Shown here in pieces: positions 15,360 through 23,325 of a stretch of 42,720 nucleotides of DNA; within the stretch, counting starts at the first letter, position 1, and every line of letters starts with the position of its first letter. Under the pieces are notes generated by a model, which ran no database searches, was not told where the DNA came from, and was given only the letters and a program-made list of their open reading frames with translations. Source of the DNA: Thermoactinospora rubra (GTDB lineage Bacteria; Actinomycetota; Actinomycetes; Streptosporangiales; Streptosporangiaceae); NCBI RefSeq assembly GCF_002093975.1, contig NZ_MSZZ01000068.1, forward strand, positions 1 through 42,720, written 5' to 3'. The translations under genes and the position numbers were made by a program.

Positions 15360-17741
15360 TTACCGGTTGCCGTCGCCCGTCAGCCCGGCGCGGCGGAGTG
15401 CTTCGGCCATGGCGCCCGTGGGGGCGGGGCGGTCCTGGCGGCGCTGGTCGCCGCGGCGCTGCCCGCTGCCGCGCTCACCACGCTGGGAGCGGTCGGCACG
15501 CGCGCCCCCGCGCTCGCCCTGACGCCCGTTGCCGCCGCGGTCGGAGCGGGAGCCGTTGCGCTGGTCGCCCGCGCGGGGACGGTCTCCTCCACCCTGGACG
15601 TCGTCCTCCAACCGCAACGTCAGCGAGATCCGCTTGCGCGGGATGTCGACGTCGAGCACCTTGACGCGGACGATGTCGCCCGGCTTGACGACGTCGCGGG
15701 GATCCCTGACGAAGTGGTTGGACATCGCCGAGACGTGGACGAGGCCGTCCTGGTGGACGCCGACGTCGACGAAGGCGCCGAAGGCCGCCACGTTGGTGAC
15801 CACGCCCTCGAGGACCATGCCCGGCTCCAGGTCGGAGATCTTCTCGACCCCCTCCTTGAACGAGGCCGTCCGGAACGCCGGACGAGGGTCGCGCCCCGGC
15901 TTCTCGAGCTCGCGGAGGATGTCGGTGACGGTCGGCAGGCCGAACTGGTCGTCGACGAAGTCGGCCGGCTTGAGGCTGCGCAGCACCGCCGTGTTGCCGA
16001 TCAGCGACTTGAGGTCGGTCTTGGCCGAGGCCAGGATGCGGCGCACCACGGGGTAGGCCTCCGGGTGGACGGCCGAGGAGTCGAGCGGGTCGTCGCCGCC
16101 CTGGATGCGCAGGAAGCCCGCGCACTGCTCGAACGCCTTGGGGCCGAGCCGGGGGACCTCCTTGAGCGCGGCGCGGGTGCGGAAGGGGCCGTGCGCCTCG
16201 CGGTGCTGGACGATGTTGTCGGCCAGCATCGCCCCGATGCCGGACACGCGGGTGAGCAGCGGCGCGGAGGCCGTGTTGACGTCGACGCCGACGGCGTTGA
16301 CCGCGTCCTCGACCACCGCGTCGAGCGAGCGCGACAGCTTGGTCTCCGAGACGTCGTGCTGATACTGCCCCACGCCGATCGACTTGGGGTCGATCTTGAC
16401 CAGCTCGGCCAGCGGGTCCTGCAGCCGCCGCGCGATCGACACCGCGCCGCGCAGGGAGACGTCGAGGTCGGGCAGCTCCTGCGAGGCATACGGCGAAGCG
16501 GAGTACACCGACGCGCCCGCCTCGGACACCACGACCTTGGTGAGGTGCGGCATGTGCTTGACCAGCTCCCCGGCGAGCTTGTCGGTCTCGCGGGAGGCCG
16601 TGCCGTTGCCGATGGCGACGAGCTCCACGCCGTGCCTCTGCGCCAGCGCCCCCAGCACGGCCAGCGACTGGTCCCACTGGCGCTTGGGCTCGTGGGGGTA
16701 GATCGTGGCGGTCTCCAGGACCTTGCCGGTGGCGTCGACGACCGCCACCTTCACGCCCGTGCGCAGGCCCGGGTCGAGCCCCATCGTCACGCGGGCCCCG
16801 GCGGGGGCGGCGAGCAGCAGGTCTTTGAGGTTGGCGGCGAAGACGCGGACCGCCTCGTCCTCGGCCCCCTGCCACAGCCGCATCCGCAGGTCGATCCCGA
16901 GGTGGACCAGGATGCGGGTGCGCCAGGCCCACCGCACCGTGTCGGCCAGCCAGCGGTCGGCGGGCCGCCCCCGGTCGGAGATCCCGAAGCGGGCCGCGAT
17001 GCGCGTCTCGTAGACCTCGCCGTCCTCCGGCTCCAGCGTGACGGAGAGGACCTCCTCCTTCTCCCCGCGGAAGATGGCCAGGATGCGGTGCGAGGGCAGC
17101 TTGGTGAACGGCTCGGCGAAGTCGAAGTAGTCGCTGAACTTGGCGCCCGCCTCCTCCTTGCCCTCGCGGACCTTCGAGACCAGCCGCCCGTGCGCCCACA
17201 TGTGCTCGCGCAGCTCGCCGATCAGGTCGGCGTCTTCGGCGAAGCGCTCGATGAGGATCGCGCGGGCGCCCTCCAGCGCCGCCGCCGCGTCGGCCAGGCC
17301 CTCCACGACGTACGGCTCGGCCGCGGCCACGGGGTCCAGGCCAGGATCGGTCAGCAGGGCGTCGGCCAGCGGCTCCAGCCCCAGCTCCCGGGCGATCTGC
17401 GCCTTGGTGCGGCGCTTGGGCTTGTAGGGCAGGTAGATGTCCTCGAGCCTGGCCTTGGTGTCGGCGGCGAGGATCTGCTCCCGCAGCTCGTCGGTGAGCT
17501 TGCCCTGGGACTCGATGGACTCCAGGATGGCGGCGCGCCGCTCGTCCAGCTCCCGCAGGTAGCGCAGGCGCTCTTCCAGCGTGCGCAGCTGCGCGTCGTC
17601 CAGGCCGCCCGTGGCCTCCTTGCGGTAGCGGGCGATGAACGGCACGGTCGCCCCGCCGTCGAGCAGGTCGACGGCCGCCGCCACCTGCCCCTCGCGCACG
17701 CCGAGCTCGTCCGCGATCCGCTGCTGGATTGAGAGCACCAT
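15360..17741 (-). CDS. tex: Tex-family RNA-binding transcription accessory protein
   Basis: 793 residues, ATG start with AAAGGCGGA just ahead. Order: N-terminal helical Tex domain (IQQRIADELGVREGQVAAAVDLLDGGATVPFIARYRKEATGGLD), YqgF/RNase H-like domain (MGLDPGLRTGVKVAVVDATGKVLET), helix-hairpin-helix block (NTASAPLLTRVSGIGAMLADNIVQHR), and an S1 domain near residues 640-712 (GMVLEGVVTNVAAFGAFVDVGVHQDGLVHVS). The last 80 residues are a disordered Arg/Gly/Asp/Gln-rich tail with RGG-like repeats, ending AMAEALRRAGL. Tex proteins bind nucleic acid and affect transcription and RNA turnover. It is a stand-alone gene. Confidence 0.95.
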   Translation of the reverse strand: MVLSIQQRIADELGVREGQVAAAVDLLDGGATVPFIARYRKEATGGLDDAQLRTLEERLRYLRELDERRAAILESIESQGKLTDELREQILAADTKARLEDIYLPYKPKRRTKAQIARELGLEPLADALLTDPGLDPVAAAEPYVVEGLADAAAALEGARAILIERFAEDADLIGELREHMWAHGRLVSKVREGKEEAGAKFSDYFDFAEPFTKLPSHRILAIFRGEKEEVLSVTLEPEDGEVYETRIAARFGISDRGRPADRWLADTVRWAWRTRILVHLGIDLRMRLWQGAEDEAVRVFAANLKDLLLAAPAGARVTMGLDPGLRTGVKVAVVDATGKVLETATIYPHEPKRQWDQSLAVLGALAQRHGVELVAIGNGTASRETDKLAGELVKHMPHLTKVVVSEAGASVYSASPYASQELPDLDVSLRGAVSIARRLQDPLAELVKIDPKSIGVGQYQHDVSETKLSRSLDAVVEDAVNAVGVDVNTASAPLLTRVSGIGAMLADNIVQHREAHGPFRTRAALKEVPRLGPKAFEQCAGFLRIQGGDDPLDSSAVHPEAYPVVRRILASAKTDLKSLIGNTAVLRSLKPADFVDDQFGLPTVTDILRELEKPGRDPRPAFRTASFKEGVEKISDLEPGMVLEGVVTNVAAFGAFVDVGVHQDGLVHVSAMSNHFVRDPRDVVKPGDIVRVKVLDVDIPRKRISLTLRLEDDVQGGGDRPRAGDQRNGSRSDRGGNGRQGERGGARADRSQRGERGSGQRRGDQRRQDRPAPTGAMAEALRRAGLTGDGNR

Positions 17742-17848
17742 TCCGCCTTTCGAAGGTCCTTCCCCAAGGTCCTGCGCGGTCAATTGTGCAGGACACGGCG
17801 GCCCCTCACGACCGGAGTCCCCAAGCCTGTGGACAACCGGCCCGGCGC

Positions 17849-19006
17849 TCAGCCGTCCTGCACGACCCCGCCGAGCATGACCAGCGTGCGCGGCGGATGG
17901 GTCACCACCGCCTCGGCCGCGCTCCCGGCGGGCACGACGACCAGGTCCGCCCGGTCGCCCTCGGCCAGGCCGTACCCCGGCAGCCCCAGTGCCCGGGCCC
18001 CGCCGTAGGTCGCCGCCTCCAGGGCCAGCTCGATGTCCTCGTCCCTGCGGAACGTGCTGCGGTAGGCCACATGCATCGCCCGCTCCAGCATGTCGCCGCT
18101 GCCGTACGGTCCCCACAGGTCGCGGATCCCGTCATGGCCGCAGGCGACGACCACGCCCGCCGCCCGCAGCTTCTTGATCGGCGGCACCGGGAAGCTGTAG
18201 ACCGCCGCGGTCGCCACCGCCACCCCGGCCTCGGCCATGCCCTCGGCGAGGCGGTCCTGCGTGCTCGCGTCGATCTGGCCGAAGGCGTAGGCGTGGCTCA
18301 CCGTCACCCGGCCGCCCAGCCCGAGCGCCTTCGTCCGCTCGATGATCAGCTCCAGCTCCCAGGCGCCCAGCGTCCCGCCGTCGTGCAGGTGGATGTCCAC
18401 GGAGGCGCCGTACCGCGAGGCCAGATCGAAGACGAGGTCCAGGTGCCGCAAGGGGTCGCGGTCGACGCCCGCCGGGTCCAGGCCGCCGATCGCCGCCACC
18501 CCGCTCTTCAGCGCCTCCTCCAGCAGCTCGGCGGTCCCCGGGTTGGTCAGGATCCCGTGCTGCGGGAAGGCGACCTGCTGGACGTCCATGCCGGTCGCCT
18601 CGGCCGCCTCCATGACGGCTTCGACGCCGCGCAACCCCACGCCGGGGTCGACGTCGGTGTGGGTCCTGACGTGGGCGGTGCCGTACGACCTCATGGTCCG
18701 CAGCAGCGCCGAGACGCGCTCGACGCTGGGCACGCCGAGCTCGCCGCGCCTGGCCAGGTCGTTGGCGATGCGCCCGGCGAGGGTGTCGTCGGCGGAGTGC
18801 GGCACCCACGGCCCGCCGTACAGCGTCTTGTCGAGGTGGCAGTGCGCCTCGACCAGCCCGGGCAGGACGAGCCGCCCCTCGATGTCGACGACCCGGCCGG
18901 CGGTCAGGCCGGGGCCGATCCCGGCGATGCGGCCGTCGCGGACCAGGATGTCGGCGGGCGAGTCCAGGCCCCAGGGCCGGCCGCCGCGCAGGAGCACGTC
19001 CGTCAT
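17849..19006 (-). CDS. Cytosine-deaminase-like amidohydrolase
   Basis: 385 residues. Amidohydrolase superfamily: metal-binding HCHLDKT (His55, His57), DIHLHDGG, TVSHAYAF and the catalytic Asp in CGHDGIRDLWGPYGSGDML. That last motif is the CodA-type signature, so it likely deaminates a cytosine-, isocytosine- or related cyclic-amidine-like compound. The composite N-/C-terminal beta sandwich (DVLLRGGRPWG...DGRIAGIGPG, and GDRADLVVVPAG) is complete. It is the last gene of a three-gene minus-strand cluster with two zinc-ribbon proteins, 9 bases after one and 6 between the other two. The true substrate is unknown. Confidence 0.88.
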   Translation of the reverse strand: MTDVLLRGGRPWGLDSPADILVRDGRIAGIGPGLTAGRVVDIEGRLVLPGLVEAHCHLDKTLYGGPWVPHSADDTLAGRIANDLARRGELGVPSVERVSALLRTMRSYGTAHVRTHTDVDPGVGLRGVEAVMEAAEATGMDVQQVAFPQHGILTNPGTAELLEEALKSGVAAIGGLDPAGVDRDPLRHLDLVFDLASRYGASVDIHLHDGGTLGAWELELIIERTKALGLGGRVTVSHAYAFGQIDASTQDRLAEGMAEAGVAVATAAVYSFPVPPIKKLRAAGVVVACGHDGIRDLWGPYGSGDMLERAMHVAYRSTFRRDEDIELALEAATYGGARALGLPGYGLAEGDRADLVVVPAGSAAEAVVTHPPRTLVMLGGVVQDG

Positions 19007-19015
19007 GGACGCACC

Positions 19016-19546
19016 CTAGACGGCGCCCTCCACGGCCGGAAGCCCTCCGATCGGCGCGGCGGCGTGGCCCCTGCGGCAGACCCACGAGCCGCGCTCGGCG
19101 TGCAGGCCCAGGCCGTGCTCCGGGCAGACCGGCCACGCCGTCCACAGCTCCTCGGCGACCATGTCCTGCGCCGCGTCGGCGACCTCGGTCACGGGATCCG
19201 CGCCGTGGAAGGCGAGCGTCCAGGACGCCGTGCGATCGCCGTACGCCACGCGCGGCTCCCCGTCCTCGAACGCCTTCAGCCGCAACCCGCCGGGTACGCC
19301 CGTGGCCCGCATGTCGCGTTCGACGACCTCCATGGCGGCCAGCCAGGCCCGGTAGCCGCCGGTCAGCTCCCCGCCGAGCCGCTCGACGTCCGCGGCCGAC
19401 AGCTCCGCCGTCCGCCGCTCCATGGCCTCCCGTACGGCGGGGCCGTCCCACCCCAGCTCGGCGAGCGCGCACGCCAGCTCGACCACGGTCTCCGCGCTCG
19501 CCTCGCCGGCCGCCACCTCGCGGGCGAGCTCGAGGTAGGAACGCAC
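19016..19546 (-). CDS. Conserved hypothetical protein with C-terminal CPEHG...CRRGH motif
   Basis: 176 residues; not recognised. It begins with a helical region (YLELAREVAAGEASAETVVELACALAELGWDGPAVREAMERRTAEL). A middle beta-rich part holds RVAYGDRTASWTLAFHG. The C-terminus contains CPEHGLGLHAERGSWVCRRGHAAAPIG, where Cys/His pairs could bind zinc. It sits between a 74-residue zinc-ribbon gene (6 bases) and the amidohydrolase gene (9 bases), so they form an operon. I see no catalytic motif. Confidence 0.7.
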   Translation of the reverse strand: MRSYLELAREVAAGEASAETVVELACALAELGWDGPAVREAMERRTAELSAADVERLGGELTGGYRAWLAAMEVVERDMRATGVPGGLRLKAFEDGEPRVAYGDRTASWTLAFHGADPVTEVADAAQDMVAEELWTAWPVCPEHGLGLHAERGSWVCRRGHAAAPIGGLPAVEGAV

Positions 19547-19552
19547 GCCCCG

Positions 19553-19777
19553 TCACGCCCTCCGCGCCGCGAACAGCTCCAGATGGTGGCAGCTCGGGCA
19601 GCGGTAGGCCTCGATCTCCCACTTGGGGCGGCCCATCAGCCGCGCCCCGCCGAAGATCCCCCGCTCCAGCGCCCCCTGGACCCAGCGGGCGAAACCCCGC
19701 GACGCCTCGCCGAAGTCGCCGACGAATCCCGGCTCCAGCCCGCCCTCACCGCAGTGCGTGCACCTCATGTCCGGCAT
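19553..19777 (-). CDS. Small zinc-ribbon protein of unknown function
   Basis: 74 residues with two CxxC knuckles: CTHCGEGG near the N-terminus and CPSCHHLELFA near the C-terminus, typical of a treble-clef or rubredoxin-like ribbon. Between them lies a Gly/aromatic segment (FVGDFGEASRGFARWVQGALERGIFGGARLMGRPKWEIEAYRC). An ATG nine bases downstream (MRCTHC) is an alternative start. First gene of the cluster leading to the cytosine-deaminase-like enzyme. The family is common in actinomycetes but uncharacterised as far as I know. Confidence 0.7.
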   Translation of the reverse strand: MPDMRCTHCGEGGLEPGFVGDFGEASRGFARWVQGALERGIFGGARLMGRPKWEIEAYRCPSCHHLELFAARRA

Positions 19778-19799
19778 CTCGTGATCGTAGAACGGCGGT

Positions 19800-20416
19800 T
19801 CAGGAGGCCGCCAGCTTCAGCCCGAAGCCGATAAGCACCACGCCGGTGGCGCGCTCGATCCACCGGCGCCTGGCGAGCAGGGCCTTCATGCCGCCGACCG
19901 TCCAGGCGACCAGCGACAGCCACGCGACGCTGAGGGCGGCGTGGAGGGTGGCGTAGAGGAGGGTCAGGCGAAGACGGGGGCGCCGTCCGGGACGAACTGG
20001 GGGAGCAGGCTCAGGTAGAAGACCAGGAGCTTGGGGTTGAGGAGGTTGGTGGACAGGCCGGTCGTCACGGCGCGCCGGGCGGACCGGGGCGTGGTGGTCT
20101 CCTCTGGCGCGTCGTGCGTCCTGCGGGCCGGCCACAGGGCCTTGACGCCCATGACGACCAGCCAGGCCGCCCCGGCGACGCGCAGGACGTCGTAGGCGAC
20201 GGGGGAGGCGGCCACCAGGGCGGAGACGCCCGCCGCGGTGAGTACTCCCCACACGAGCAGGCCGGCGCCGATGCCGAGGCTGGTCAGCACGGCGAGGCGC
20301 CGGTTCGCGCCGTTGACGGCCGTGCGCATGACCAGGGCGGTGTCGGGGCCGGGAGTGATCGTCAGGATGATCGCGGCGGCGAGGAAGGCGAGGATCACGA
20401 TCGCCAGGCTAGCCAT
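19800..20416 (-). pseudogene. LysE/RhtB-family amino-acid exporter, frameshifted
   Basis: The first part runs from the ATG at 20416 (MASLAIVILAFLAAAIILTITPGPDTALVMRT, with the LysE signature TPGPDTALVMR) to a premature TGA at 19964-19966. The second part continues in another frame (LTLLYATLHAALSVAWLSLVAWTVGGMKALL...GVVLIGFGLKLAAS) to 19800. Together they give a normal-length six-segment LysE exporter of about 205 residues. Joining needs one extra C at GCCTGACC, around 19967, to read GCC CTG ACC. So this is either a recent single-base deletion in a C run or a sequence error. All other features of the gene are intact, which suggests recency. Confidence 0.8.
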
Positions 20417-20714
20417 CGGGGTGTGGCGCGACCAACCTGTTTGTCCGGATTCGGGCAAGCCTCGCCGCCGTTCCTTCCCACCGGCCTGCACGTGAAGGCC
20501 CGTCGGGGTGCAGGAAGGTGCGGGGAGGGGTGGAGGCCGGTTGGGTGCAGGAGGAGGGCCAGAGGTAAGGTCCGTCAGACCGCAGGGAGAGGGCGGGGTG
20601 GGCACGGGGCGTAGCCGGAGGAAACGGGGCGGAATCCGGGATTCAGACCGTGTTGGTGAGGCGGGGTGATCCCTCTAGCGCGGCACGATCAAATGTGCTT
20701 GGTTTTGACGGGAC
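20417..20714. other. Upstream region of the DUF917/hydantoinase operon, G-rich on the plus strand
   Basis: 298 bases between divergent genes with no supportable ORF. The plus strand is strongly purine/G-rich (about 20500-20640, several GGGG runs). GAATC-cgg-GATTC (20632-20644) is a short dyad. The last 30 bases before the ATG are AT-richer (ATCAAATGTGCTTGGTTTTGAC) and may hold the promoter. No riboswitch consensus was recognised. Confidence 0.35.
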
Positions 20715-21764
20715 ATGGAACTCACAGAGGCTGACATCCCGGCACTGGCACGAGGCTGCGCCGTGCTGGGGACGGGTGGCGGAGGCGACGTGCGCACCGG
20801 GTCGCTGGCGGCCGTCAGGGCGATACGCGACCACGGCCCGGTGCCCCTGGTCGCCCTGGCCGACCTGCCCGGCGACACGCTGATCGTCCCCCTGTCCGGC
20901 ATCGGCGCCCCCACGGTGAGCCACGAGATGCCCCACGGCGAGCACGAGCCCAAGCGCATCGCCGAGGAGGTCGAACGGCTCTTCGGCCGCCCGCCGGGAG
21001 CCGTCATGTCCTCCGAGATCGGCGGGTCCAACGGCGTCGCGCCGGTCGCCTGGGCCGCCCAGCTGGGCCTGCCGCTGCTCGACGCCGACGCCATGGGCCG
21101 TGCCTTCCCCGAGGTCCAGATGGTGTCCATGTACGTCGCAGGCCTGCCCGCCGACCTGGTCGTCATGGCCGACGTGGTCGGCAACGTAGTCACGATCCGC
21201 CCCGTCGACGGCCTGTGGTCCGAGCGCCTGGCCCGCGCGGCCTGCGTGGCCTCCGGGTCGAGCGCGCTCATGGCCGACTACGTGCTCACCGCCGCACGGG
21301 CCCGCGGCGTGGTCATCGAGGGCACCGTCACACGCGCCCTGTCCATCGGCCGGGCCACGCAGGACACGGCGGACCCGCTGGGCGCCCTGCGTGACACCCT
21401 CGGCGCCGTCCGCCTGATCACCGGCAAGCTCGTCGACGTCGACCGGCGCACCACCGGCGGGTTCGTCAGGGGCTCGGCCACGATCGAGGGCACCGGCGCC
21501 GACCGGGGCCGCCGCCTGGTCGTCGAGCTCCAGAACGAGAACCTCGTCGCCGTCGAGGACGGCCGGGTCAGGGCGATGGTCCCCGACCTGATCGCCGTCG
21601 TGGACACCCAGACGGCCACCGCGATCCAGACCGAGGCCCTGCGGTACGGCCAGCGCGTCGCGGTGCTCGCCTGGCCCTGCGACCCCCTGTGGCGCACCCC
21701 GCGCGGCCTGGAGGTCGCCGGTCCCCGCGCCTTCGGCTACGACCTGGAGTACCAGCCGATATGA
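20715..21764 (+). CDS. DUF917 family protein (S-methyl-thiohydantoin desulfurase-like)
   Basis: 349 residues, start weakly supported by GGGAC before the ATG. It matches DUF917: AVLGTGGGGDVRTGSLAAVRAI near the N-terminus, MSSEIGGSNGVAPVAWAAQLGLPLLDADAMGRAFPEVQM in the middle, and IAVVDTQTATAIQTEALRYGQRVAVLAWPCDPLWRT in the C-terminal domain. The family is annotated as S-methyl-thiohydantoin desulfurase and usually sits beside hydantoinase/oxoprolinase subunits. The stop overlaps the next gene's ATG by four bases (ATGA), so both are translated together. It opens a seven-gene operon with a peptide-type ABC importer, which points to catabolism of an imported cyclic amide or thioamide. Confidence 0.88.
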   Translation: MELTEADIPALARGCAVLGTGGGGDVRTGSLAAVRAIRDHGPVPLVALADLPGDTLIVPLSGIGAPTVSHEMPHGEHEPKRIAEEVERLFGRPPGAVMSSEIGGSNGVAPVAWAAQLGLPLLDADAMGRAFPEVQMVSMYVAGLPADLVVMADVVGNVVTIRPVDGLWSERLARAACVASGSSALMADYVLTAARARGVVIEGTVTRALSIGRATQDTADPLGALRDTLGAVRLITGKLVDVDRRTTGGFVRGSATIEGTGADRGRRLVVELQNENLVAVEDGRVRAMVPDLIAVVDTQTATAIQTEALRYGQRVAVLAWPCDPLWRTPRGLEVAGPRAFGYDLEYQPI

Positions 21765-23308
21765 GCGGTCTGCGCATCGGCATCGACGTCGGCGGCACCA
21801 ACACCGACGCCGTGGTCCTCGACGCGGGCGACCGGCTGCTCGCCAAGGCCAAGCGGCCGACCACGCCCGAGGTGACCGGCGGCCTGCGCGCCGCGCTCGA
21901 CGCCGTGCTGGCCGAGCTGGACGACAGGCGCAGGGCCGAGGTCTCCCGCGTCATGCTCGGCACGACCCACGCCACCAACGCCATCCTGGAGCGCGAGAAC
22001 CTGGGCCGCGTGGCCGTCGTCCGGCTGGGCGCGCCGGCCACGACGTCGGTGCCGCCGCTGTCGGACTGGCCGGAGGACCTGCGCAAGGCCGTCAGCGCCG
22101 GTGAGGCCGTCCTGCCGGGTGGGTTCTTCGTCGACGGCCGCCCGATCACGCCGCTGGACTCCGGCGCCGTGCGCCGCTTCCTGGACGGCGTGCGGGCCGA
22201 CGCCGTCGCGGTCACCGGCGTGTTCAGCCCCGCGGGCGCCGAGCAGGAGGCCGAGGTCGGCGAGCTGGTCGCGCGGGAGTACGGCCTGCCGGTCAGCCTC
22301 AGCCACGAGCTGGGCTGGCTCGGCCTGCTGGAGCGCGAGAACGCGACCGTGCTCAACGCCTGCCTGTACGGCGTGGCCGCCCGGGTGACGGCGGCCCTGA
22401 CCGAGGCGCTGCGCGAGCGCGGGCTGGCGGCCCGGCCGTACCTGGCGCAGAACGACGGGACGCTGATGACGCTGGAGCACGCCGCGCGGCTGCCGGTGTC
22501 GACGATCGGGTCGGGACCGGCCAACTCCCTGCGCGGGGCCGCGTTCCTGTCCGGGGTGGCCGACGCGGTCGTGGCGGACGTGGGCGGCACGTCCACCGAC
22601 CTCGGGGTGCTCGTGGGCGGGTTCCCGCGCGAGTCGTCGGCCGCGACGGAGATCGGCGGCGTGCTGACCAACTTCCGCATGCCGGACATCCTGTCCATCG
22701 CGCTCGGCGGCGGCAGCGTGGTCCGCGACGGGTCGGTGGGGCCGGACTCGGTCGGCTACCGCATCACCGAGGAGGCGCTGGTGTGCGGGGGCGGCACCAT
22801 GACGCTCACCGACGCCGCCGTCCACGCGGGACGCACCGCCGGGGTGCCGCCCGCCTGGCCGGAACGCCTGGCCGGCCTGCCCCTGCGGCACGAGACCCTG
22901 CGCGCCGCCCTCGCGCTGGCCGACGAGATGGTCGAGGACGCCGTCGACCGCATGACGCTGGGCCGCGCCGACCGGCCGCTGGTGGCCGTGGGCGGCGGCG
23001 CGTTCCTGCTGCCCGACCGGATCCTCGGCGTGAGCAGGGTGGTCAGGCCCCCGCACGCCGAGGTGGCCAACGCGGTCGGCGCGGCGATCGCCCTCGCGAG
23101 CGGCCGAGTCGATACGATCTTGCCTGCGGGCGAAAGCCGGGCGAAGGCCATCGAATCGGCCAAGGAGCAGGCGGCCGCGAAAGCCGTACGCGCCGGGGCG
23201 GATCCCGCCCAGGTCGAGATCGTCGACCTGCAGGAGATCCCGCTCAGCTACCTGTCGGAGCCCGCGGTGCGGTTGCACGTCAAGGCAGCCGGGCCCCTGG
23301 CCCGGTGA
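21761..23308 (+). CDS. Hydantoinase/oxoprolinase family ATP-dependent ring-opening enzyme
   Basis: 515 residues. It starts MSGLRIGIDVGGTNTDAVVLD, the phosphate-binding loop of ASKHA-type ATPases, then GTTHATNAILERENLGRVAVVRLG, typical of HyuA. The hydantoinase_A domain includes TIGSGPANSLRGAAFLSGV and ADVGGTSTDLGVL. C-terminal VAVGGGAFLLPD and VANAVGAAIALASG complete the fold. Relatives open hydantoin or 5-oxoproline rings with ATP. No separate HyuB-type subunit is present, so it likely acts with the upstream DUF917 protein. The substrate-binding protein follows 17 bases downstream with its own AAAGGA site. Confidence 0.9.
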   Translation: MSGLRIGIDVGGTNTDAVVLDAGDRLLAKAKRPTTPEVTGGLRAALDAVLAELDDRRRAEVSRVMLGTTHATNAILERENLGRVAVVRLGAPATTSVPPLSDWPEDLRKAVSAGEAVLPGGFFVDGRPITPLDSGAVRRFLDGVRADAVAVTGVFSPAGAEQEAEVGELVAREYGLPVSLSHELGWLGLLERENATVLNACLYGVAARVTAALTEALRERGLAARPYLAQNDGTLMTLEHAARLPVSTIGSGPANSLRGAAFLSGVADAVVADVGGTSTDLGVLVGGFPRESSAATEIGGVLTNFRMPDILSIALGGGSVVRDGSVGPDSVGYRITEEALVCGGGTMTLTDAAVHAGRTAGVPPAWPERLAGLPLRHETLRAALALADEMVEDAVDRMTLGRADRPLVAVGGGAFLLPDRILGVSRVVRPPHAEVANAVGAAIALASGRVDTILPAGESRAKAIESAKEQAAAKAVRAGADPAQVEIVDLQEIPLSYLSEPAVRLHVKAAGPLAR

Positions 23309-23325
23309 CAAGTGAAAGGACCCCC

